From assembly GCA_022750435.1 (NCBI GenBank), contig JAKIVS010000004.1:56573-120572 (forward strand): a stretch of 64,000 nucleotides of DNA, in the 5' to 3' direction. The notes beneath the pieces were generated by a model. It had not been told where the DNA came from, ran no database searches, and was given only the letters and a program-made list of their open reading frames with translations. Source of the stretch: Thermoplasmata archaeon (GTDB taxonomy: Archaea; Thermoplasmatota; Thermoplasmata; Lutacidiplasmatales; UBA184). Positions within the stretch are counted from its first letter, which is position 1. The number at the start of each line of letters is the position of its first letter. This document shows, piece after piece, positions 24,901 to 32,862 of this stretch. Both the position numbers and the translations under genes were made by a program.

Positions 24901-24915
24901 ACTGGACCTTGGCCC

Positions 24916-25416
24916 ATGAAGGCGGAATCCGTCCACGCGGCGCTGCTGCTGATGGTCGTTGTGGGCCTCGGGCTCGCCGTTTTCGCGACGCTCGAGACGT
25001 ACATCCCTCCGCTCCAGGGCGCCTGCTCCGTCAATCCATTCATCTCCTGCTCGAAGGTCGACACAAGTAACCATACCAGCACCCTCGGCATCCCCGACTG
25101 GTCGATTGGCGTCGCAGGGTTCGTCGTATTGCTGGGGCTCGAAATCCCTCTCTACCGAACCTGGCGCCGGGATCTGCTGACTGGCGTGCTGGCCGTCTCG
25201 GGTCTCGGCATCGTGGCCGCCGTGTACCTTGGCTACGTCGAACTCGACGTCATCCATGCCCTTTGTCCGGTCTGTTTCTCCACGTACGTCGCGGACACGA
25301 TCGTATTCCTCCTCTCCCTCTGGCTGTTCTGGTCCAGTCGTGGCGCGGCGTCGGGAGACGAGGCCGGTTTGGCGAAGCCCGATGAAGCTTCGGAGAGCCC
25401 ACCGACCGCGGCTTAG
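24916..25416 (+). CDS. VKOR family thiol oxidoreductase
   Basis: 166 residues, four spans. Conserved redox cysteines are all visible: Cys37 and Cys45 in the loop QGACSVNPFISCSKV and the CPVC pair at 117-120 in IHALCPVCFSTYV, as in bacterial VKOR homologues that replace DsbB. It would re-oxidise the neighbouring DUF929 CPYC protein and pass electrons to a quinone. Compact length equals the catalytic core without a fused thioredoxin domain; the partner is encoded separately upstream. Confidence 0.88.
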   Translation: MKAESVHAALLLMVVVGLGLAVFATLETYIPPLQGACSVNPFISCSKVDTSNHTSTLGIPDWSIGVAGFVVLLGLEIPLYRTWRRDLLTGVLAVSGLGIVAAVYLGYVELDVIHALCPVCFSTYVADTIVFLLSLWLFWSSRGAASGDEAGLAKPDEASESPPTAA

Positions 25417-25435
25417 GCGAGGACCCGGGCTCGCG

Positions 25436-26143
25436 TTACGGGACGAACGGCCGCTTCGACTCGGAGCGGCGCCGCTGGTCTTCGGCGCCGACCAGCTTGT
25501 TGGCGCGCGCAATCTTCCCGACTGCGGCGTGGAACGTGTCTAGGTGGTCGCCCCGAATGCCGACGAGCATCCGGTCGTCGGCCATCTGCGTGAAGACCCG
25601 GGAGCCGATGCAGCCCATCGAGACGGCGACGCCAGCGCCCTGGTTGAGAGTCGGAACGACGGCACACATCGGACGGCCGTTCATCGGGACTGGACCGTCG
25701 ACGGTCTCCATGGCGAGCATCGCGGACTTCGGGCGGGCGAAGAACAAGACGTTGGTCGGGGGCATCGGGAGCGACCCGAGTGGCCCGTAGGCGACGTACT
25801 TCGGCGCCGTGGAGTTCCGGGGGATCTTTCCCTCGTCCCCGGGGCGGAGGTACCCTTCCTTCTGCATCATGCCGACCGTCGCCATCAGGCGGGTTCCGAG
25901 CTCGCCTTCCGGGGCAGCGCCCATCACGAAGGCACCGATCTCGCACGCCTCGTGGGCGGGGAGCGCGGCGTAGAACGCCTTCTTCTGGCCCTCCGCGAAG
26001 AACGTGCACACGGAGGGGACGCCGCCCGGATGCTCGGCGACGCCAGCCGGGGGCGCATCGAGGTAGGTCACCTGGACCATCGGCTGGTCGAGGTCGAGGT
26101 CCCGGGAGAGGTCGGACGCGATCTGGCGGAGATGGTCGCTCAT
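25436..26143 (-). CDS. DUF169 family protein
   Basis: 235 residues. The pattern of DUF169 is recognisable: an early conserved Cys in PSVCTFFAEGQ, HEACEIGAFVMG, later NQGAGVAVSMGCIGSRVFTQMADDRMLVGI and a final alpha segment. No transmembrane span. The family is widespread in archaea and anaerobic bacteria and has no agreed function; conserved cysteines hint at metal or redox chemistry. It is divergent from the ATP synthase K gene and convergent with VKOR. Monocistronic by layout. Confidence 0.8.
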   Translation of the reverse strand: MSDHLRQIASDLSRDLDLDQPMVQVTYLDAPPAGVAEHPGGVPSVCTFFAEGQKKAFYAALPAHEACEIGAFVMGAAPEGELGTRLMATVGMMQKEGYLRPGDEGKIPRNSTAPKYVAYGPLGSLPMPPTNVLFFARPKSAMLAMETVDGPVPMNGRPMCAVVPTLNQGAGVAVSMGCIGSRVFTQMADDRMLVGIRGDHLDTFHAAVGKIARANKLVGAEDQRRRSESKRPFVP

Positions 26144-26301
26144 GGCAGCTCGACCCCCCGACCCCGCGGGGGCTCAATAGGGTTTCCAAATGGAAAGTGA
26201 CCGTGAACCCCCTTCCGGAGCCGCCGGAGCTGCCTCCGGCTGCGGGGGCGCGAATCCTCCCGTCCGGCCGTCGGCCCCGTCGTCGGAGCGGGGGGCCTCG
26301 T

Positions 26302-26311
26302 GTTAAATAGG
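26302..26311 (+). promoter_or_regulatory. Promoter of atpK-atpE-atpC
   Basis: GTTAAATAGG, a TATA box centred about 37 bases before the atpK ATG, giving an expected leader near 11 nt. The identical 10-mer heads the opposing atpF operon on the minus strand at 36367-36376. Confidence 0.65.
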
Positions 26312-26342
26312 GCTCCTTTTTCCGCGCCCCCGGGACGTTCAC

Positions 26343-26561
26343 ATGACAGACCCGTACGCGACGCTCGCCGCTGGCATCGCCATCGCCGGAGGACTCATCG
26401 GGACCGGCATGGCGCAGTCCGGGATCGGCGCCGCCGGCATGGGCATCATCGCCGAGAAGCCGGAGAAGTTCGGGAACGTCCTGTTCTTCTTCGTCATTCC
26501 CGAAACCCTCTGGATCATCGGATTCGTGCTGGGGATCGTGCTCCTGCTGGGCGTCATCTAG
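26343..26561 (+). CDS. atpK: A/V-type ATP synthase subunit K (membrane rotor ring)
   Basis: 72 residues, two membrane helices: AAGIAIAGGLIGTGMAQSGIG and NVLFFFVIPETLWIIGFVLG, joined by the polar loop EKPEKFGN. The ion-binding carboxylate is the Glu in VIPETLWIIG. This is the single-hairpin form of about 70-80 residues; the absence of an obvious sodium-site glutamine pattern leaves proton coupling as the default guess. First gene of the K-E-C operon on the plus strand. Confidence 0.93.
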   Translation: MTDPYATLAAGIAIAGGLIGTGMAQSGIGAAGMGIIAEKPEKFGNVLFFFVIPETLWIIGFVLGIVLLLGVI

Positions 26562-26585
26562 GCGCTTGGCCCACCGTCCCGCACC

Positions 26586-27140
26586 ATGAGCCTGGACCGC
26601 CTCGTCGAGGAACTCCGCCGCCGGGCGGAAGAGGACCTCCAGAAGCAGGCCGCCCAGCAGGCGAAGGAGGAGGCGGCGATCGCCGCCGACCGCCAGAGCC
26701 GGGTCGCCGCCGTCGGCGAGCAGGGCCGCCGAACCGCCGAGCGCGAGATCGCCCGCGAGCGCGCCCAGAAGCTCGCGAGCGCGAAGCTCGAGGCCCGGAA
26801 GCTCGTCTACGCCGCTCAGGAGTCCAAGATGGCCGGCGCGCTCTCGGAGACCCGCGAGCTCCTCGAGGAGTACACCGACTCCGACGAGTACCCGAAGGTT
26901 GTCAAGCGGATGGCCGCGTACGCCTCCGATGTCCTCGGCAAGTCCACGAAGGTGATGGGCCGCTCCGCCGATGCCGCGCTCCTGAAGAAAGTCGCGGGCG
27001 CCGGTTTCGACCCGACACCGCAGACGATCCTGGGCGGCATTGTCGCGGAGAGTTCCGACGGCTCGCGGCGCCTCAACCTGTCGTTCGACGAGCTCCTGCG
27101 GCTCCGCGAGGATCGCGTCCGCCAATTGCTCGGCGCGTAA
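26586..27140 (+). CDS. atpE: A/V-type ATP synthase subunit E (peripheral stalk)
   Basis: 184 residues. Long Ala/Glu/Arg-rich coiled coil for the first ~95 residues (EELRRRAEEDLQKQAAQQAK...), then a globular alpha/beta head ending in GGIVAESSDGSRRLNLSFDELLRL, the characteristic GG.V....G.....N(T/S)...RL signature. Pairs with subunit H in the stator stalk, and here H is encoded in the opposite operon. Starts 24 bases after atpK. Confidence 0.92.
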   Translation: MSLDRLVEELRRRAEEDLQKQAAQQAKEEAAIAADRQSRVAAVGEQGRRTAEREIARERAQKLASAKLEARKLVYAAQESKMAGALSETRELLEEYTDSDEYPKVVKRMAAYASDVLGKSTKVMGRSADAALLKKVAGAGFDPTPQTILGGIVAESSDGSRRLNLSFDELLRLREDRVRQLLGA

Positions 27141-27150
27141 TCGAGGGGTC

Positions 27151-28227
27151 GTGGCCGGCTCCCCGTACGCGAGCGCGCTCGGCCGCCTGAAGTCCCACCT
27201 GCCGTCGCTCCTCCCGAAGGAGGCCTTCGGCCCCCTCGTCGGCGCCAAGGACCTCCTCGAGGTCACGAAGCTCCTCGAGACGACGCCGTACGGGCCGGAG
27301 ATCGCCCAGTCGGCGGCGAGCTACCAGGGGGCCCACCTCCTCGAGCTCGCGGTCAACCACGTCCTCGTCGCCCGGAACCGGCTCGCCTACGAGTCGACCC
27401 CGTTCGCCGGTCGCGCGCTCGTCGGGGCCTACCTGCGGCGCTGGGACATCCAGAACATCGGGATCATCCTCTCCGCGAAGGCGCAGGGGCGCCCTGTCGG
27501 GGAGACCGAGACCGCCCTCATCTCGAGCCGAGACATTCCGGCGGGTCTGTTCGCCGGGACGATGACGCTCGACGATTTCCGGCTCCTCCTCCAGCAGCCG
27601 ACGCTCGATGGGATCGCTCAGGGGCTCGTCAAGTTCGGCTACGGCGGCGCGCTGCTCCCGCGGATGGAGGCGTACGGTCGGACCCACGACATCTTCCCGC
27701 TCCTCTCCGCGCTCGACCGGTTCTACTACGAGGACCTCCTGGGGTCGGCCCGGTTCTACCAGGGCGACGAATGGGTCGTCCGGCTCCTGATCCAGAGCGA
27801 GATCGACGTCCGGAACGTGCTCCTCCTGCTCAAGGGGAAGGACGCGAACCTCCCCGTCGAGGCGGTTCTTGAACGGTTCCTGGACGGCGGCACGCTGGCG
27901 CGCGCCGGCGTCCCGGAAGTCTATGGTGGTCGGACCGTCGGGGAGGTCGTGGGAGCGCTCGAGCCGAAGTACCCGGCGCTCCCGGAAGGGAACGGGATCT
28001 ACCAGGTCAGTCGGAGCCTCGCCGGCTACGAAGCGGCGTTGCAGCGCGAACGCGCCGTCCGCGAGCTGAAGCGCGTGCGCACCTACCCCCTCAGCGTCGC
28101 GGTCGTCTTCGGGTTCCTGCTCCTCTCCGAGCTCGAGCGCTCGGACCTTCGCCGGATCATCTACGGGAAGCTGTACGGCGTGGCGCCGCTCGAGATCGAG
28201 CGGGAACTGATCGTCCCGCGGCTCTAA
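27151..28227 (+). CDS. atpC: A/V-type ATP synthase subunit C (central rotor cap)
   Basis: 358 residues from a GTG at 27151, ten bases after the atpE stop, with GAGGGG just upstream; an upstream in-frame ATG lies inside atpE and gives noise. Subunit C links the central shaft to the K ring. Helical repeats typical of the family are seen, such as LEVTKLLETTPYGPEI, YLRRWDIQNIGIILSAKAQG, IQSEIDVRNVLLLLKGK and the C-terminal LLSELERSDLRRIIYGKLYG. Converges with atpI eleven bases downstream. Confidence 0.92.
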   Translation: MAGSPYASALGRLKSHLPSLLPKEAFGPLVGAKDLLEVTKLLETTPYGPEIAQSAASYQGAHLLELAVNHVLVARNRLAYESTPFAGRALVGAYLRRWDIQNIGIILSAKAQGRPVGETETALISSRDIPAGLFAGTMTLDDFRLLLQQPTLDGIAQGLVKFGYGGALLPRMEAYGRTHDIFPLLSALDRFYYEDLLGSARFYQGDEWVVRLLIQSEIDVRNVLLLLKGKDANLPVEAVLERFLDGGTLARAGVPEVYGGRTVGEVVGALEPKYPALPEGNGIYQVSRSLAGYEAALQRERAVRELKRVRTYPLSVAVVFGFLLLSELERSDLRRIIYGKLYGVAPLEIERELIVPRL

Positions 28228-28237
28228 GAGTCGTCCG

Positions 28238-30271
28238 CTACGGCGGCGGCGGGGTCGGCCGGTAGAGCGGCGCGGTGTAGATGCGCTTCGTCTTCAGCGG
28301 ATGGAACTCCTTCCCGTTTCCCTCGTAGAACTTCGAGAAGTACTCCACGAAGATCAGCCGCGCTCCCTGGATCCCGGGCTCGAAGACGCCGAGGACGAGG
28401 TTGAACACCTGGCCGACGACCAGGATGACGAGGCCGAGGATCACGAACAGGATCGCCTTCAGGGCGACCGACGACGGAGTGCCGAGGATCATGCCCGCGC
28501 CGCCTCCGATCAGGCCGGAGTGGCCGTCGGTGCCGATGGTGACCGTATTGATCACCGTCGCGAGGATGATTGAGGCGAGCAGAATCCCGATGAGGCGCGT
28601 GTACGACAGTACGTGACTGAGCATCTCCATGACGCCCATCAGGCCGTTCTGCGCCCCTTCCCCGAACGCGACGAGGAGCGCGCCCACGACGATCAGGGCG
28701 ACCGGGCCGAGGAACGAGAGGGAGGTGATGCCGCCCTGCGTTTTGCTGAGGAGACCGAGACCGAACGCGGCGAGACCGATCGTGGCCACGATCCCGCCCA
28801 CCTTCGCGAGGGCGTGGCGGATCCGGTGGTGGAAGTACTCCTTCAGCGCGCCGAGGGCGAAACCGAAGACGACCATCCCGATGCCGATGAAGCCGGCGAC
28901 CTTCAGGTAGGCCCCGACGTGGTGCAGCGGGTCGACTGGGGAGTTATATCCGGGGATCACCGCGGCGCCGAAGAATGAGTTGAACGTGAGGCCGAGACCG
29001 ATGGCGATGACGCACCCGGGGACGAGGGCGTAGGCGAGCGAGCGCATCCCGTTGGGACTGACGATGCTCGTCAGGAACTTCTTGAGCCCCTTCGGGAGGT
29101 GCTGGCGTCCGGGGAAGCCGCCGATCATCCAGAGGCAGATGCTGAGGATGATCAGCCCGTACCCCCAGTCCGAGAGCATCAGCCCGTAGAAGATCGGGAA
29201 GACGAACGCGAACACCCAGGTCGGGTCGAACTCCGACGCCTGCGGGAGGGAGTAGAACCGGACGAGGAACTCGAACCGCCGGACCCCGTGCGGGTTCTCG
29301 ATGTACGTCGGGGGCTCCTCGTGGGTGGGGATCGGGTACAGCTCGGCCCGGTGGCCGACGGAATCGAGGAGGACCGTCCGCAGGGCGGCCAGGTCGCGGC
29401 TCGGCACCCATCCCTGGAGGACGAAGCCCCGGTTGCTGGAACCAAGTCGGCTGTACATGTCGAACTTCCGGTTCTCGATCTCGAGGGCCTCCGCGGTGGC
29501 GGCAAGGCGCGGGTACCACTGGGCCGCGATCGCCGCGAGCCGGGCCGCGATTTCGGTCTGGCGGCGGTCGATCTCGGCCTCGCGGGCTAGGAGCTGCGGA
29601 AGTTCCTCGGCAGCGGTCCCGGAGACGCCACTCGGAACCCCGAACAGCTGGACCCGATGGACCGCCGCGAGGCGCGTGATCGCTTCCGAATCCGCGACGG
29701 GGACGGCGAACAGGAAGCGGACCCGGCCATCATCGATGGGCCGCTGCTCGATGGGGAGGTTGCGGATCGCGGGAAGCTGCTCCTTCCAGGCGTCGACGTC
29801 GTCCTCGTCGCCCTCGCCGAACAGCGCCACGCCGTTGCGCGCGCGTAGCTCGTCGTACCGGCCGGTGAAGTGGGCGAACTGCTGGAGGAGCGTGACGGTC
29901 TGCTCGAGGCCCTTGTGCTCGGTCGTGAGCTGGTCGTCCTCCCGCTTCAGGCGACCGACCTCGTCGTCGATCGGCACCGTCTCGGTGGAGTGGAGGATCT
30001 GGTCGAGGCCGGTGAAGGCGACGGGGGGCGGGGTGGGACCGGAGGGTTTCGGCAGCGCGGCGAGAAGTCCGCGGAACCGGACGAGTCGGTCGGCGACCTC
30101 GCGCTGGCGCTCGTTCATCCGGCCCGGCCCGAGTTGGGCGAGCGATTCCTTGTCGACGGGCTCGACCTGGAGCGTCCCGAGGTCGTGGAGGACCGAGAGG
30201 ATCGTGTCCTTGTCGTCGTTGAGACCGACGATGGCGACCTTCGTGAAGGGGAGAGGTCGCAGGAACGGCAC
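28238..30271 (-). CDS. atpI: A/V-type ATP synthase subunit I (a subunit)
   Basis: 677 residues with GTG start. The N-terminal half is a soluble stator-binding arm with two coiled-coil stretches (RLKREDDQLTTEHKGLEQTV). From about residue 340 there are seven or eight membrane spans, beginning at EFDPTWVFAFVFPIFYGLMLSDWGYG. The essential arginine of the proton half-channel is likely in HVLSYTRLIGILLASI. Last gene of the minus-strand operon, 12 bases after atpH, and convergent with atpC. Confidence 0.93.
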   Translation of the reverse strand: MPFLRPLPFTKVAIVGLNDDKDTILSVLHDLGTLQVEPVDKESLAQLGPGRMNERQREVADRLVRFRGLLAALPKPSGPTPPPVAFTGLDQILHSTETVPIDDEVGRLKREDDQLTTEHKGLEQTVTLLQQFAHFTGRYDELRARNGVALFGEGDEDDVDAWKEQLPAIRNLPIEQRPIDDGRVRFLFAVPVADSEAITRLAAVHRVQLFGVPSGVSGTAAEELPQLLAREAEIDRRQTEIAARLAAIAAQWYPRLAATAEALEIENRKFDMYSRLGSSNRGFVLQGWVPSRDLAALRTVLLDSVGHRAELYPIPTHEEPPTYIENPHGVRRFEFLVRFYSLPQASEFDPTWVFAFVFPIFYGLMLSDWGYGLIILSICLWMIGGFPGRQHLPKGLKKFLTSIVSPNGMRSLAYALVPGCVIAIGLGLTFNSFFGAAVIPGYNSPVDPLHHVGAYLKVAGFIGIGMVVFGFALGALKEYFHHRIRHALAKVGGIVATIGLAAFGLGLLSKTQGGITSLSFLGPVALIVVGALLVAFGEGAQNGLMGVMEMLSHVLSYTRLIGILLASIILATVINTVTIGTDGHSGLIGGGAGMILGTPSSVALKAILFVILGLVILVVGQVFNLVLGVFEPGIQGARLIFVEYFSKFYEGNGKEFHPLKTKRIYTAPLYRPTPPPP

Positions 30272-30283
30272 GAGCGACTCCGG

Positions 30284-30646
30284 TCAGTCCGAGCGGAACG
30301 AGCCCACGACCGCGTCGATCAGCTTCGGCTTGAGCGCGGCGACGACCACCTTGGAGCCGCTCGCGACCCTCGCGGCCTCGGCGGAGCCGGCCTGGACCAG
30401 CGCCGCGACCTCGCTCTCGAGGCCCTTGCGGGCCGTCTCGATCGCGGCAGTCGTCGCCCGTTCGGTTTCGGCCTTGGCCACTCGGAACGCCTGCTCCGCG
30501 TCGGCCCGGAGGATTCTGAGGCGCTCGGCGCCGGTCGACTCGGCGGTGGAGCGTCGTTCGTCCAGCTCGTTCTCGGCCGCCTTCAGGCGACGGAGCGCTT
30601 CGATCGATTCGCCAGCGGCGGGACCCGGATTCGGTGTCGCGGTCAT
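30284..30646 (-). CDS. atpH: A/V-type ATP synthase subunit H/G-like stalk protein
   Basis: 120 residues, almost entirely coiled coil rich in Ala, Glu and Arg (LKAAENELDERRSTAEST..., AEQAFRVAKAETERATTAAIETARKGLESEV). This fits the peripheral stalk subunit that dimerises with E. Sequence of such subunits is weakly conserved, so the call leans on coiled-coil character and position between D and I. Starts three bases after the stop of a 43-codon membrane ORF. Confidence 0.82.
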   Translation of the reverse strand: MTATPNPGPAAGESIEALRRLKAAENELDERRSTAESTGAERLRILRADAEQAFRVAKAETERATTAAIETARKGLESEVAALVQAGSAEAARVASGSKVVVAALKPKLIDAVVGSFRSD

Positions 30647-30649
30647 CGG

Positions 30650-30781
30650 TTACGCTCCCTTCACGAAATGCAGGACGACATACGCGGCCACCAGCAGGAT
30701 CCCAAGCCGCACGGCGAGCGACAGGGCCATGATCCGGCGGAACCGGAGGACAGCGGGATGCGTGCTAAGCCACGGCGACAT
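30650..30781 (-). CDS. 43-residue single-span membrane protein in ATP synthase operon
   Basis: Short ORF MSPWLSTHPAVLRFRRIMAL... whose second half is a clean hydrophobic span (LAVRLGILLVAAYVVLHFV), ending in KGA. It starts inside the last codons of atpD in another frame (17-base overlap) and ends three bases before atpH, so it fills what would otherwise be an unusual 118-base gap in a tight operon. Positive residues before the span predict N-in topology with the short tail outside. An internal ATG at codon 18 would leave only the span. I know of no matching subunit; it could be an assembly factor or accessory subunit, or a chance ORF. Confidence 0.5.
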   Translation of the reverse strand: MSPWLSTHPAVLRFRRIMALSLAVRLGILLVAAYVVLHFVKGA

Positions 30782-31415
30782 TGCCCGCGGCCTCCTCCGC
30801 TTCCATCTTTCGCTTGACGGTCTTCAGCATGCTGAAGGCGTCGCGCTCAAGCTCGTCGAATCGGAACTTGATGTACCGCACCGTCCCCTGCAGCCGGGGG
30901 ATCAGAACGTTCTCGATCGCGCTGGCGCGCCGCTTCGTCTTCTCGATCTCGCGAAGGAGTCGGCGCAGTGCGTTCTCCTTCTCGGCGATGTCGAGGACCA
31001 CCCGGTAGATCCCCTGGAAGTGCCCGATCGACTCCATGATGGAGGTCGGGAGGTCGAGGAGGGCGGCCGTGGACACGGCGTCGTAGCCGCCGGCGTCGAC
31101 CTGCGGGGTCTTGACGCCCATGACACTCTTCGTGGAGACGGAAACCGGGAGGACCTCGGGAAGCAGCATCGAAATCGACTCGAGCCGGGTCGGGCCCTCC
31201 ATCATGTCGGCCTGGCGGATCGAGGCGTAGCCGCGCGCGATCTTCGTCTGGAGGTCGCCGCGGAGCGCGAGCGCCTGCTGGGAGAGCTTGAAGAATTCGG
31301 CGATCAGCGCCGAGCGCTTCAGCTTGAGCAGGTTGAGGCCCTTCTTCGCGAGGACGATCCGCCGCCGGGTGCGCAGCAATTCGAGCCGCGTTGGGCGGAT
31401 GCTTTCCTGGGCCAC
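30765..31415 (-). CDS. atpD: A/V-type ATP synthase subunit D (central shaft)
   Basis: 216 residues from GTG at 31415. The start MAQESIRPTRLELLRTRRRI is typical of subunit D, which begins near ..PT+..L..L+..L..A..G..LLK; the longer frame upstream lies inside atpB and reads as Ser/Arg noise. Two long antiparallel helices flank a short beta hairpin; C-terminal signature KRRASAIENVLIPRLQGTVRYI and the helix FDELERDAFSMLKTVK are clear. Transmits rotation between the A3B3 head and C/K. Confidence 0.93.
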   Translation of the reverse strand: MAQESIRPTRLELLRTRRRIVLAKKGLNLLKLKRSALIAEFFKLSQQALALRGDLQTKIARGYASIRQADMMEGPTRLESISMLLPEVLPVSVSTKSVMGVKTPQVDAGGYDAVSTAALLDLPTSIMESIGHFQGIYRVVLDIAEKENALRRLLREIEKTKRRASAIENVLIPRLQGTVRYIKFRFDELERDAFSMLKTVKRKMEAEEAAGNVAVA

Positions 31416-31437
31416 GTTCCGCTCCGGATCGGTCGGC

Positions 31438-32859
31438 TCACGCCGCCCGCTTGATCTTGTACTTCGCGATGAACTCCGGCTTGAGCCGCTTGAGCTCCGA
31501 GTCGGGGAGTTCCGAGAGGATGTCCCAGGCAATCGCGAGGCTGTCGTCGATCGACCGGTCTTCGTCGGGTCGCTGGTTGACGAACTCGTTCTCGAACCGC
31601 TCGGCGATCTTCAGGTAGATCCGGTCGACGGCGCTCAGAGAGTCCTCGCCGACAATCGCCGACAGGGCACGCTGGTCCTTCCCGGTCGCATACGCCGCGT
31701 ACAGCTGGTCCGCGACCCCCCGGTGGTCCTCGCGGGTGCGGTCCTTCCCAATCCCCTGATTCATCAAGCGGGAAAGCGAGGTCAACACGTCGATCGGAGG
31801 GTAAACGCCCCGACGCTGCAGGTCGCGGCTCGCCACGATCTGGCCCTCGGTGATGTACCCCGTCAGGTCGGGAATCGGATGGGTGATGTCGTCGGCGGGC
31901 ATCGTCAGGATCGGGAGCTGGGTGATGGAACCCTTCCGGCCCTTGATCTTCCCGGCACGCTCGTAGAGCGTCGCGAGGTCCGTGTAGAGGTATCCTGGGT
32001 AGCCGCGGCGGCCCGGCACCTCTTCCCGCGCGCTCGCGATCTCTCGGAGCGCCTCACAATAGTTCGTCATGTCGGTCATGACGACCAGGATGTGCATGTC
32101 ACGCTCGTAGGCAAGGAACTCCGCTGTGGTGAGCGCCATGCGCGGTGTGATGACGCGCTCCATCGAGGGATCGCTCGACAAGTTCAGGAAGACGACAGTG
32201 CGTTCGAGCGCGCCGGTCGACTCGAACTCCTTGAGGAAGAAGTTCGCCTCTTCGCTCGTGATCCCCATCGCGGCAAAGACGACCGCGAAGCTCTCGGAGG
32301 AGTTCCGCAGCTTCGCCTGCCGGACGATCTGGGCAGCGAGCTGGTTGTGGGGAAGTCCCGCACCGGAGAAGATGGGAAGTTTCTGTCCCCGGACGAGAGT
32401 GTTCATCACGTCGATGTTCGTCAGGCCCGTCTGGATGAACTCGCTCGGTTCCTCCCGGCTGTACGGGTTCATCGCGTTCCCGACGATCTCGAGCTTTTGG
32501 TCGGAGACGATCCGGGGACCGCCGTCGCGCGGTTCCCCGAGGCCCGTGAAGACCCGGCCGAGCATGGCATCCGAAACGGGGAGCTGAGCGACCTCGCCGA
32601 GGAACTTCACGCTCGTCGTGGTGACGTTCATGCCCATCGTGGGCCCGAACACCTGGACGATGGCGAGTCCCTTCCGCGAGTCGAGGACCTGCCCCTGTCG
32701 GCGGGTCCCGTCGGGGAGGCCGATCTCGACGATCTCTCCGTACGCCGCGTTGGCCACCTCGCGGACGAACAGCAACGGACCGGAAACGCGGTCGATGGTC
32801 CGGTATTCGACGGGAACGTCCGGCGTCGTCGGCTTGACGGCCGCCTTGGCGGGCGCCAT
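31438..32859 (-). CDS. atpB: A/V-type ATP synthase subunit B (non-catalytic)
   Basis: 473 residues. Starts with a short Pro/Lys lead and then [29 protein letters not shown], the usual beta-barrel. Family blocks follow: [44 protein letters not shown] (degenerate P-loop, GAGLPHN), [14 protein letters not shown] region, and [38 protein letters not shown]. Non-catalytic as expected from the missing GxGKT. Four bases separate it from atpA. Confidence 0.96.
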   Translation of the reverse strand: MAPAKAAVKPTTPDVPVEYRTIDRVSGPLLFVREVANAAYGEIVEIGLPDGTRRQGQVLDSRKGLAIVQVFGPTMGMNVTTTSVKFLGEVAQLPVSDAMLGRVFTGLGEPRDGGPRIVSDQKLEIVGNAMNPYSREEPSEFIQTGLTNIDVMNTLVRGQKLPIFSGAGLPHNQLAAQIVRQAKLRNSSESFAVVFAAMGITSEEANFFLKEFESTGALERTVVFLNLSSDPSMERVITPRMALTTAEFLAYERDMHILVVMTDMTNYCEALREIASAREEVPGRRGYPGYLYTDLATLYERAGKIKGRKGSITQLPILTMPADDITHPIPDLTGYITEGQIVASRDLQRRGVYPPIDVLTSLSRLMNQGIGKDRTREDHRGVADQLYAAYATGKDQRALSAIVGEDSLSAVDRIYLKIAERFENEFVNQRPDEDRSIDDSLAIAWDILSELPDSELKRLKPEFIAKYKIKRAA

Positions 32860-32862
32860 GGT

